Positions 47,328-54,380 of a DNA stretch of 64,000 nt are shown here, piece after piece. Source of the DNA: Streptomyces sp. TG1A-8 (GTDB lineage: Bacteria > Actinomycetota > Actinomycetes > Streptomycetales > Streptomycetaceae); NCBI RefSeq assembly GCF_030499535.1, contig NZ_JASTLB010000001.1, positions 3,596,001-3,660,000 of the forward strand, written 5' to 3'. Position numbers and translations under genes: made by a program. The notes under the pieces were generated by a model that saw only the letters and a list, made by a program, of their open reading frames with translations, was not told the DNA's origin and did no database searches. Position 1 is the stretch's first letter; every line of letters begins with the position of its first letter.

Positions 47328-47555
47328 ATGGCGAACGAGAAACCGAACCCGTTCCTGACCCTGAGCCCCGCTGCCGTTGACGTGCTGGACGACATGGCAG
47401 ACCACTGGGGGGACCGGGACCGACACGGAGAGCTTGTCACTGAGCTTGCGTACGGACCCGCGAAGCTTGCCGCCTTCCGAGAGCTTCACACGCTGGTCAG
47501 TGAGGCATGGAAGGCGCGCGTCAACTACAGCAACGTTGAGGAGAACAACGCATGA
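47328..47555 (+). CDS. small early phage protein
   Basis: 75 aa (NEKPNPFLTLSPAAVDVLDDMADHWGDRDRHGELVTELAYGPAKLAAFRELHTLVSEAWKA). ATG 47328 is chosen by analogy with element 6; ATG 47322 is two codons earlier. Coupled to the lipoprotein gene (ATGA). Confidence 0.6.
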   Translation: MANEKPNPFLTLSPAAVDVLDDMADHWGDRDRHGELVTELAYGPAKLAAFRELHTLVSEAWKARVNYSNVEENNA

Positions 47556-47911
47556 ACCCGTACGGCAAGGACAAGGACAAGATGAGCACCGGCGCGAAGG
47601 TTGCCGCTGCCGCTTCTGCCGCTCTCATGGGCGCACTCATGGTGGCCGGCTGTAGCGCTGACGACGACAACGACGGTACCGACTGCACCACATACACGAC
47701 GGTCGGTTTCAGCGTCCCGCGTCCGGCTCCGGCTCCGCGCATCGCGCCTGCCCCCGCTCCGCGTCCGGCTCCGGCTCCGGCTCCGGCTCCGCGCCCCAAC
47801 TTCAACAAACCGACCACGCCGAAGAGCCCGCAGCGTTCCGGCGGTACAACGGTGGTCCCGGTCCCGAACAGCCCCACCACGCACACCATTTGCCACGGAA
47901 ACGAGCGGTGA
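47552..47911 (+). CDS. phage-encoded lipoprotein with Pro-Ala repeats
   Basis: 119 aa. Basic start, hydrophobic VAAAASAALMGALMVAGC with lipobox AGC (Cys ~34), then SADDDNDG and a (A/R)PAPAP-rich spacer (~56-82). It should be lipid-anchored on the outer face of the membrane. Phage lipoproteins of this kind often block DNA entry of related phages; inferred, not shown. Coupled at both ends (ATGA, GTGA). Confidence 0.72.
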   Translation: MNPYGKDKDKMSTGAKVAAAASAALMGALMVAGCSADDDNDGTDCTTYTTVGFSVPRPAPAPRIAPAPAPRPAPAPAPAPRPNFNKPTTPKSPQRSGGTTVVPVPNSPTTHTICHGNER

Positions 47912-48105
47912 GTCTTCCCGTTCCGGGTACCGGTCGGGCGCGTTGGCACCGAAGGCGCAGTAAGGGTGTCAGCGCGTCCAGCCGGATCGTCCCGCATAGG
48001 TACGCAGACGAAGGTGACAAGGGGTCTACCTTCCGCCGGCTCGTGCGTAGACGTGAAGCGCGACTATGGAAGCGTGAAGCTAGGGACCAGTGCCCACTCC
48101 ACTGA
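47908..48105 (+). CDS. small very basic protein
   Basis: 65 aa (VPGTGRARWHRRRSKGVSASSRIVPHRYADEGDKGSTFRRLVRRREARLWKREARDQ). GTG 47908 overlaps the lipoprotein stop. Probably nucleic-acid binding from charge; otherwise unknown. Confidence 0.5.
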   Translation: MSLPVPGTGRARWHRRRSKGVSASSRIVPHRYADEGDKGSTFRRLVRRREARLWKREARDQCPLH

Positions 48106-48222
48106 GGCACGAATTCTAAAGTGCGTGGCACACGGAGAGAAGTGCAACGGCGATCCGAAGCACGCTCACCTTTTCCGGTGGGTTCGCGTCGCCCGGTTCA
48201 ACCGCCGACATACAGGGGTCAG

Positions 48223-48240
48223 CCTACTCTCAAGAGTGGG
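48223..48240. promoter_or_regulatory. CIR operator n
   Basis: CCTACTCTCAAGAGTGGG, inside GGGGTCAG.../...CTGACCCC (48216-48247), giving a 15-bp-armed hairpin. Confidence 0.77.
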
Positions 48241-48244
48241 CTGA

Positions 48245-48549
48245 CCCCTTCTTGTGTAGATCATTTCACAATCGCACAATCTCCTACGCGTCGTTACTCT
48301 CTGGCATATGTCAGTGCCTAGGCGTACTCTCGGACACCTGTTCGAACGGCGGAACGGACCGTTCCTACGGAGAGTGCAAAGGGGGGTGGCGTGTCCCGAC
48401 AGCCGAGCAAGATCGTTTCGTGTGCCAGACACATAACTATGTGTGTTGCGCATGTGACAGGGGGGTACTCGGGTACATGGCCACCCCCCACGAAACCGGC
48501 CATGCATGTCGATGGCCGGAAAGTACGGCGCGTGAGGGGTGGTCAAAGC
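48245..48549. other. stretch without a convincing gene
   Basis: 305 bp after CIR n. It begins AT-rich for this genome (ATCATTTCACAATCGCACAATC, described here as 48259-48280) and could hold a host-type promoter. A cysteine/histidine-rich frame (TTG 48252 to 48563, with VCQTHNYVCCACDRG near its end) is possible but lacks a ribosome site. Confidence 0.4.
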
Positions 48550-48948
48550 ATGGTGTGGCGTAGTTCACCGACAATAGACATCGTGGTTGAAGTGCCAGTG
48601 CCGACGACTCAAGGTGACTGGCGTTGGTTACCCGCCAAGGACTACAACCCTGCTGGGCGAGAGCACGTCATGTGTGACACGGACGTGACCCGGATCATGC
48701 TTGCGTACGGCGTGGCCGTGGCTCAAATGCTCGTCAAGGAAGGTCCGGCGCGCTTCCGACTCGTGGCACGTGGAACACGAAGCGGCCGGCCGATGGCTCA
48801 ATACCCGTGGCGCTGGGAACCCCAGCTTGGCCGGTACGCGCCGGAGGGTGAGCCCTGGGTTGTCTACGACGCAACCGTTGAGTTGACCGCCGAGGGACTG
48901 CCGGACGGGCAAGTGAGTGAGGAATCCCCTCCGCTCCATTGCAGGTGA
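48550..48948 (+). CDS. early phage protein of unknown function
   Basis: 132 aa (IDIVVEVPVPTTQGDWRWLPAKDYNPAGREHVMCDTDVTRIMLAYGVAVAQMLVKEGPARFRLVARGTRSGRPMAQYPWRWEPQ...). ATG 48550 follows GAGGGGTGG. The 3' end overlaps early-promoter element 13. No domain recognised. Confidence 0.62.
   Translation: MVWRSSPTIDIVVEVPVPTTQGDWRWLPAKDYNPAGREHVMCDTDVTRIMLAYGVAVAQMLVKEGPARFRLVARGTRSGRPMAQYPWRWEPQLGRYAPEGEPWVVYDATVELTAEGLPDGQVSEESPPLHCR
48921..48936 (+). promoter_or_regulatory. phage early-promoter-like element 13
   Basis: GGAATCCCCTCCGCTC followed by CATT, 42 bp before ATG 48979. Confidence 0.62.
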
Positions 48949-48978
48949 CACAACGTCACTTCGTAAGGAGCACTGCGC

Positions 48979-49761
48979 ATGTGGCTCAAGGCGGACCCGG
49001 ACAAGCAGACGCTGACCCCGACTGAGAAGACGATCAGACGCACGAGACGCGTCCTGACCGGTGGTCGGTGGTTCCTGATCACTGGACTCGTCTTCTACTC
49101 GCTGATGACGACGACACCGTTCGTCAGCGCGCACAGCGAATGGCAGTGGTCCGGGTTCGTCCTGGGCTTGATCGCTGACGCGGCGTTCATCATGGCCCTG
49201 AGCGCGGAGAGCACCCTTGCCCGGCACGGTGTGACACAGCTTGGAGCGTGGCCGGTCGCGTTCCGGTGGGTCACGGGTATGTCTTCCGTGTTCCTGAACG
49301 TATGGCTGAGCGTGGCGGCCCGTGACTGGGTCGGCGTCGCCGTCCACCTGATCGCACCCGCGCTTGTGATGCTTCTCGCCGAAGTCGGTCCCGTGTACAC
49401 GAAGGCCCTTGCCGACGCGGAGCGCGACGCCCAGGCGGAGACGAACACGATCCCCTACACGCCACATCTGATGGACGCACAGGCGGTTGCACAGTTCGCA
49501 GAGACGGCAACCGCGACGTACACAGCGCCCGACGGTACGGCGTTCGACGTTGAGCTTGTGCCCGAAGCGGACGGCATCGCAGTAACGCTGCCGGAGCCGG
49601 AGCCGGAGCCTGCCCGACTGAGCAACAAGGAAGCCAACGAGATTATTGAGAAGGGTTGGCGACACCGGCTGAGCCCCGAAGAGGTGGGCAAGGCTGCCAA
49701 TCGTCACCCTGCCACTGTCCGACGCAAGTACAAGGAACTTGACGCTGCGCTGAGCGTCTGA
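48979..49761 (+). CDS. membrane protein with C-terminal HTH (DUF2637-like)
   Basis: 260 aa. Four hydrophobic stretches at ~30-135 (WFLITGLVFYSLMTTTPFV; WSGFVLGLIADAAFIMAL; WVTGMSSVFLNVWLSVAA; GVAVHLIAPALVMLLAEVG), an acidic Pro-rich linker, and a final HTH-like segment RLSPEEVGKAANRHPATVRRKYKELDAAL. The layout matches DUF2637-type proteins of actinobacterial plasmids and phages. Membrane tethering of DNA is a possibility. ATG 48979 follows TAAGGAG. Confidence 0.72.
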   Translation: MWLKADPDKQTLTPTEKTIRRTRRVLTGGRWFLITGLVFYSLMTTTPFVSAHSEWQWSGFVLGLIADAAFIMALSAESTLARHGVTQLGAWPVAFRWVTGMSSVFLNVWLSVAARDWVGVAVHLIAPALVMLLAEVGPVYTKALADAERDAQAETNTIPYTPHLMDAQAVAQFAETATATYTAPDGTAFDVELVPEADGIAVTLPEPEPEPARLSNKEANEIIEKGWRHRLSPEEVGKAANRHPATVRRKYKELDAALSV

Positions 49762-49766
49762 CACCT

Positions 49767-49822
49767 GAGCCCCCGTGCTGACTGCCACTCCGGCGGCCGG
49801 TGCGGGGGCTTTGTCGTACCCA
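49767..49822 (+). terminator. terminator, copy 1 of a duplicated pair
   Basis: Stem AGCCCCCGTGC / GTGCGGGGGCT with an internal CCGGCGGCCGG region, then TTTGTC. It is nearly identical to 50270-50324. Confidence 0.85.
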
Positions 49823-49870
49823 TGGGCTACCCTTCACGGTTCCTGTACGCACCAACGACATGGGGGGACC

Positions 49871-50263
49871 ATGCGGTACACCATGCCCGCGCTTACCGCC
49901 GTTGCAGTCTTCGCGCTTGCCGGATGCGGGGGCAACGATGACAACGGCGCGGCCACCGCACCTAGCTCCGCACCGGTGAAGACTTCAACCGCACCCGTGG
50001 CGGACCCGGTCCCGTCGCCGGACGCTGCACAGACGAAGGCGCTCGTGACCGCGCTGGGCAACATCAAGCCGGAGCTTGCGGCGGACGAAGAACGAGCTGT
50101 GCGACGAGCCCGGAACGTCTGTCAGGACATCAAGGCCGGCAAGGACGCGGCAACCATGGCAAGCAACGCCAACTCTCGGTTCAGCGGCGGAACGGCCGGA
50201 CAGCTCACGGACGACCAGGGAGCGAAGATCGTGGAAGCGGTCAAGTCGTCGTTCTGCAAGTAG
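49871..50263 (+). CDS. DUF732-like lipoprotein
   Basis: 130 aa. Signal peptide MRYTMPALTAVAVFALAGC with lipobox LAGC (Cys ~19), Asn/Asp/Ser/Pro linker, then a helical domain with two cysteines (ARRARNVCQDIKAGK...DDQGAKIVEAVKSSFCK), the DUF732 pattern. Outer-surface lipoprotein; a lysogenic conversion or superinfection-exclusion role is plausible. It is bracketed by duplicated terminators, so it is an independent cassette. ATG 49871 follows GGGGGGACC. Confidence 0.75.
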   Translation: MRYTMPALTAVAVFALAGCGGNDDNGAATAPSSAPVKTSTAPVADPVPSPDAAQTKALVTALGNIKPELAADEERAVRRARNVCQDIKAGKDAATMASNANSRFSGGTAGQLTDDQGAKIVEAVKSSFCK

Positions 50264-50269
50264 CCCACG

Positions 50270-50324
50270 GAGCCCCGTGCTGACTGCCACTCCGGCGGTT
50301 GGTGCGGGGCTTTTCTGCGTACCC
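50270..50324 (+). terminator. terminator, copy 2 of a duplicated pair
   Basis: Stem AGCCCCGTGC / GTGCGGGGCT, same internal sequence as copy 1 with few differences, then TTTTCTG. Confidence 0.85.
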
Positions 50325-50331
50325 TCAACGC

Positions 50332-50601
50332 ATGGACATTGACGACGACTTCATGGCCGGCCCGATCGGGCCGAAGACGAAGCGGTTCACGAGCGTGCCG
50401 GAGATCCTTAACAAGCTTGAGGGGAAGGCCGCGCTGTGGGAACGGACGGCGCGTGACAACAAGGAACGAGCGGAAGATTTCGAGCGGGCAGCACAGCGGA
50501 TCAGGGAAGGCGCAACGTCCGTCACTGTGGGGCGCACGACGTACGTCCTAACGGACGATCAAGCGACCCGTGACGAAACGGCTGACGACAACGTTTCGTA
50601 G
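50332..50601 (+). CDS. small phage protein, possibly from a leaderless mRNA
   Basis: 89 aa (DIDDDFMAGPIGPKTKRFTSVPEILNKLEGKAALWERTARDNKERAEDFERAAQRIREGATSVTVGRTTYVL), central coiled coil. No ribosome site; TACCCT, a possible -10, ends 7 bp before ATG 50332. Function unknown. Confidence 0.62.
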   Translation: MDIDDDFMAGPIGPKTKRFTSVPEILNKLEGKAALWERTARDNKERAEDFERAAQRIREGATSVTVGRTTYVLTDDQATRDETADDNVS

Positions 50602-50666
50602 GCGTAGCCTGAAACGGCACCACTCCTAACGGCTGATCAACTCACCCGGAGTGAGGACAACAAAAG

Positions 50667-50996
50667 ATGACCACAGCGGACCGCGCAATGACGCGGGGAA
50701 GGTCGCTGTACGGACCGGGGAGCGCGTTTCCTCCGTCCGGCAGCCACCCTTCCCCGTTCCCTGAGCGAAAGAGGGTGGCTCACTTGTCGGATGCACCACG
50801 AGAGATCGTTTCGTACCGTTCCCCGGAGATCCGGGCGACCGTCCACAACGGCTGTGACGTGTGCAAGGCGTTGGCTCAGCAGTGGGACGCGACGCACGAC
50901 CGTGACCTTCTCATTGAGATCAACAACCACCCGCACGAAAAGCCGAAACTCTCGCGCGTCAAGGACTGGGTGGCCGATGGGGCTTCGGTCGGATGA
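50667..50996 (+). CDS. small phage protein
   Basis: 109 aa. An N-terminal low-complexity part precedes SYRSPEIRATVHNGCDVCKALAQQWDATHDRDLLIEINNHPHEKPK. One CxxC. ATG 50667 follows GAGGACAA; an internal GTG 50778 is possible. ATGA overlap with the next gene. Confidence 0.62.
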   Translation: MTTADRAMTRGRSLYGPGSAFPPSGSHPSPFPERKRVAHLSDAPREIVSYRSPEIRATVHNGCDVCKALAQQWDATHDRDLLIEINNHPHEKPKLSRVKDWVADGASVG

Positions 50997-51229
50997 CAGC
51001 CCCGGCAAAACGGCTGAGCGCCCGTGTAAGCGCCTTACCCGACCCGGAGCTGATAACGCTCCTTGACGACCCCACCGGCCCGTACGCGGACTCACAAAGG
51101 GGTTGGTGGACGGAGTACGGGGGAGCGCTGGACGTGCGCTCATGGGTCGTGTACTTGCCCCCTTCGGCTAACCCCCCTCCGTGCCCCTTCCCGTGTGCGC
51201 TGTGCGCCCGACAGCGAGAGGGGGCGTAA
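50993..51229 (+). CDS. small phage protein
   Basis: 78 aa (KRLSARVSALPDPELITLLDDPTGPYADSQRGWWTEYGGALDVRSWVVYLPPSANPPPCPFPCALCARQ), with C-x3-C-x2-C at the end. Coupled at both ends (ATGA; TAATG). Not recognised. Confidence 0.6.
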   Translation: MTAPAKRLSARVSALPDPELITLLDDPTGPYADSQRGWWTEYGGALDVRSWVVYLPPSANPPPCPFPCALCARQREGA

Positions 51230-51423
51230 TGGTCACGAAGTCCATGGTCGGCAAGCTCGTGACCGACGGAAACCGGGTCGGCATCCTCCGGGACGTTGAC
51301 CCGCAGTGGACTGATCCCGCGTCGCCACCCTGGGAGCGTCGGGCAGCACCTACGGCGTTCGTGTGGCCAATGGGTGGCGGGACGGAGTGGACAGCCCCCC
51401 CGGACAGGTTGCGCCCGGCATGA
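51229..51423 (+). CDS. small phage protein
   Basis: 64 aa (VTKSMVGKLVTDGNRVGILRDVDPQWTDPASPPWERRAAPTAFVWPMGGGTEWTAPPDRLRPA), beta-rich. ATG 51229 shares a base with the preceding stop; coupled to the next mini-gene. Confidence 0.6.
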   Translation: MVTKSMVGKLVTDGNRVGILRDVDPQWTDPASPPWERRAAPTAFVWPMGGGTEWTAPPDRLRPA

Positions 51424-51503
51424 GCCGGTTGTTGACCGGTGCCGCGTGGGTCGCATGGGTGGCCGTTGTGGCGCTCATTGTGGCCCGTGGCGTGGCTGCC
51501 TAG
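51420..51503 (+). CDS. 27-residue single-pass membrane peptide
   Basis: MSRLLTGAAWVAWVAVVALIVARGVAA, an almost pure membrane helix, from ATG 51420 overlapping the previous stop (ATGA). It is the last gene before attR. Coupling supports translation; role unknown. Confidence 0.5.
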   Translation: MSRLLTGAAWVAWVAVVALIVARGVAA

Positions 51504-51549
51504 GTCCCTCACCTTCGGTCCCCAGCACCGGCCGGCGGTGAGGTCGAGA

Positions 51550-51595
51550 AGCCCCGTCCGTGCGTCGTTCCCCCGTGGCGCATGGGCGGGGCTTC
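51550..51595 (+). terminator. terminator near attR, first of two
   Basis: Stem AGCCCCGTCC / GGGCGGGGCT, then TCGTC. Confidence 0.75.
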
Positions 51596-51612
51596 GTCAT
51601 ACCCTGGGAGCG

Positions 51613-51658
51613 CCCCGGTCGGCCGTCTGTCCGCAAACACACTGCCGACCGGGGTTTT
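51613..51658 (+). terminator. terminator near attR, second of two
   Basis: Perfect stem CCCCGGTCGGC / GCCGACCGGGG, then TTTTCG. It protects host genes from phage transcription. Confidence 0.85.
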
Positions 51659-51672
51659 CGCTGGTCAGGCAA

Positions 51673-51697
51673 CCTAAGTCGTGTAGTCGAAGCGAGG
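51673..51697. other. attR (right junction with one attP arm)
   Basis: Arm CCTAAGTCGTGTAGT (51673-51687), 7 bp, then the AGG core (51695-51697). Host DUF2252 sequence resumes at 51698. Confidence 0.88.
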
Positions 51698-52809
51698 ATG
51701 TCGCTGACCACCTGCATCCGCCGCTGTCCGAGGACCACGCGGCGCCCCTCGTGCGCCACCGGGGGCGTGTCGAAGCCGGCCGCGGCCAGGTGCGGGACGA
51801 GCGCCGACGGCCGGGCCTCCTTCACCTGGAGCACGAGCGGCTGCCCGCGGTGGTCGAGGAGCAGCACCACGTACGACCTCGTGCCCACGCTGCCCGTGCC
51901 GACGATCCGGAAGGCCACGTCGTGCACCGCGTGCCGGGCCAGCAGGGGCCGCAGGTCCTCGGACAGGGTGGTCGCGTACGACTCCAGGGACGCGGCGACG
52001 GCCGCCGCCTCCGCGTCCGGGACGCGGCGCAGGACCGGTGGCGCGTCGACGAACCGGCGCCCGCCGTCCTCCCCCGCCTCGGTCGACTTCGCGGCGAACC
52101 GGCCGCTGGTGTTGGCGCGCGCCTTCTCCGAGACCCGCTGCAGCGTGCCGAGCAGGTCGTGGGCATCGGTGTGGGAGACCAGTTCCTCGTCCGCGATGGC
52201 GTTCCACGCGTCCAGCACCGGCAGTCCGGCCAGCAGCCGCATGGTGCGCCGGTAGGCGCCGACGGCGTCCCGCGCGGCCTGCCGGCAGGTGTCCTCGTCG
52301 GCCCCGGCCTCCCGCCCGGCCAGCACCAGTGAGGCGGCGAGCCGTTTCAGGTCCCACTCCCAGGGGCCGTGCACCGTCTCGTCGAAGTCGTTCAGGTCGA
52401 TGACCAGGCCGTCGCGGGCGTCGCCGTACAGGCCGAAGTTGGCCGCGTGCGCGTCGCCGCACAGCTGCACGCCGATCCGGGTCGTGGGGGTGCGCGCCAG
52501 GTCGTGCGCCATGAGGCCGGCCGAGCCGCGCAGGAAGGCGAACGGGGTGGCCGCCATCCGCCCCACCCGTATCGGCGTCAGCCCGGGGAGGCGGCCGGAG
52601 TTGGACTCCCTGACCGCGTCCACCGCGTCCGGCCGGGCGTCGTCCGGACCGAGGGCGCGGTGCGCGCCGCGCGGCACCCTCGACCTGAGGGCCTTGCCCT
52701 CCTCCTTGGGTGAGCCCTGCGGCGGCCACTGGGCGAAGCCGCGCACCCGCGGCAGCCTGCGCGCCACCGGCTCCGCCGCCTCCGCCGCCCCCGCACCGGT
52801 CCCGGTCAT
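51698..52809 (-). pseudogene. DUF2252 protein, 5' fragment (gene split by the prophage)
   Basis: The N-terminal ~370 codons, from ATG 52809: MTGTGAGAAEAAEPVARRLPR...RVPRGAHRALGP, GVQLCGDAHAANFGLYGDARDGLVIDLNDFDETVHGPWEWDLKRLAASLV (the kinase-like catalytic core) and RIVGTGSVGTRSYVVLLLDHRG. The reading frame runs on into phage DNA to 51475, giving a hybrid C-terminus. The native C-terminus is at 11067-11382. Function is probably lost in the lysogen. Confidence 0.92.
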
Positions 52810-52970
52810 CCGGCCGCCTCCCCCGCAGACTCGCCCACACGCACCCGACTCGAACGTCGACTCGTGCAGACCGTACAGCCGGTGGCCGGAACGCGTCAGA
52901 ACCTGTGGAGGGCGCCCGGACTGTGGACGGCCCCGTCACCCTCAGGGGTGGACCGCCCCCTGACGACCGG

Positions 52971-53420
52971 TCAGCCGAGCTTGTCGACCGCCTGGTAGTA
53001 CGTCCAGGCGGTCGTGTCGCACGAGGTCCTCTTCACGCCGGAGTAGGCCGCGCACACCCGCTTCAGGTCGGCGTAGAGGGCGTTGTCCAGGCGGGCCTTG
53101 TTGGCGCTGAAGGTGCCCATCGCCTTGTAGTTCCGGTAGCCGAAGTCGTGCCGCGCGCACGAGGCGGCGAAGGGGAAGCCGAGGGGGTTGTCCGGGGAGG
53201 TCGAGCAGTAGTCGGTGACCAGTCGAACGCGTAGGCGTTCCAGGCGCCCTGGTTGGCGCGGGCCGCGAAGAAGGCGTCGTCGCTGGAGGCGCTGGTCTGG
53301 GTCCGACTGCTCAGCACGACGGCCTTGTCGGCGGGCACGGCCCGGGCCGAGACGGCGGGCAGCAGCACGGCGCTGACGGTCAGGGCGGCGGTGTCCAGGG
53401 ACGGCGACGCGAACGCGCAT
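52971..53420 (-). pseudogene. secreted phospholipase A2, two compensating frameshifts
   Basis: Closely resembles the Streptomyces secreted PLA2 (calcium-dependent, ~122-aa mature enzyme). One frame gives VSAVLLPAVSARAVPADKAVVLSSRTQTSASSDDAFFAARANQGAWNAYAFDWS. A second gives TDYCSTSPDNPLGFPFAASCARHDFGYRNYKAMGTF... with catalytic His-Asp (ARHDFGYRNY) to the C-terminus. The first shift is near 53398, between MRVRVAV and LDTAALTV; the second, near 53217, is explained by one missing G. The two offset each other, so the single frame from ATG 53420 is open but nonsense in its middle. Either a pseudogene or sequencing errors. Confidence 0.75.
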
Positions 53421-54345
53421 GGGGTTCTTCCTCCGTGGAACGCGGGCGCCCGGCGGGGTCCACCGGGTCGCGCACAGTGTTCGGCACGGCGCTACAGGGG
53501 AGGCATACGCTCGCTGCGTCCGACCCGGGCGAGCACGCGGCCGCGCCGGCCGCACCCGCCCCGGTGCACCGGGGCGCACCACCGCCGGCCCCCGGCCCGC
53601 ACGGCACGCCGCACACCGCTCCCCGCCCCCGCTCCCGCCCCGCTCCCCAATGGACCCGGGAGGCAAGCGGGTCCGCCCTCATGAGCACCCCCGGAAAACG
53701 CACGCGGACGGGCCGGCACCGACGCGGAGCCCGTGCGGCGCCTGCTGCACGGCCGGTTCCCCGGTGGGCGGACCTGCCGGTGAGGCGGCTCCGCCCCGGC
53801 GGGACGGTGAACCCGGTCCGCCGCGCGGGCGCCGGGCCGGCCGCCCGGCCGCCCCTGTTCACGGGCGGCGCCGGGGACCTGCTGCGGGAGGCCCGGTGGC
53901 TGCGGCGGCCGGCCCGGCCAACGCCCGTCCCGGTGCCGCGGGTCCCCGTGCCGGGCGAGCCCGCCGAGGGCCACCCGCGGCGGCGGACCGTCCAAAGGTG
54001 GTTGGAGGTGAGGTCCCGGCGGGGAACGAGCCGGCCGACCTGCTGACGCCCGCCGCCCGCCGGGACGGCCCGGACGGCATGGACGGCATGGACGGCATGG
54101 ACTGCGCAGACGGCATGGACGCGAACCCGGACGACGCCACCCGGCCCCGGCCCCCGGCCGGGCGCTGTCCGCGGCGGTCGTGCGGCCGCCGTACCGCCGG
54201 CGCGCCCACGCGGCCGCCTCCGCCGGCGCCCGCCGTGTCCCCGGCCGGATCCCGACGAACCGCTGAGAGACTCGTCACACCGGACGGACCGTGCGGCGCC
54301 GGTCCCCGGACGCCGGGCCCGGGACGCGCGTCCGGACAAAACGAA
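53421..54345. other. gene-poor, extremely GC-rich stretch
   Basis: About 0.9 kb with long open frames on both strands, but none has a recognisable domain, start signal or normal amino-acid composition. A run of GACGGCATG repeats lies at 54071-54119. I see nothing else I can name. Confidence 0.5.
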
Positions 54346-54374
54346 AGCCCCGCAGGTCTTGGACCTGCGGGGCT
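54346..54374 (-). terminator. terminator of tRNA-Leu
   Basis: Perfect 13-bp stem AGCCCCGCAGGTC / GACCTGCGGGGCT with a three-base loop; on the - strand it is followed by TTCGTTTTG. Confidence 0.9.
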
Positions 54375-54380
54375 CTTCGG

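Larger units (their letters stand above)
11383..51697. mobile_element. complete phiC31-type temperate siphophage prophage (~40.3 kb)
   Basis: Bounded by two copies of AGG (11383-11385 and 51695-51697) inside a host gene that is cut in two. Between them lie a serine integrase, packaging, head, tail and lysis genes, replication genes, a nested repressor gene and many early genes in an order like phiC31 and its relatives. One core copy plus the phage DNA is 40,312 bp. Phage genes are visibly less GC-extreme than the host flanks. The late genes appear intact; the one clear gene lesion I see is in the RNA ligase, so the prophage may be inducible. Confidence 0.95.

Noticed and set aside
48074..48244. 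Possible 56-codon gene (VKLGTSAHSTEARILKCVAHGEKC...)
   Set aside because: Composition looks coding, but it overlaps the previous gene, has no ribosome site and ends inside CIR n.
48307..48435. Small frame starting ATG 48307 (MSVPRRTLGHLF...)
   Set aside because: Arg-rich, no ribosome site, and competing with another frame in the same DNA.
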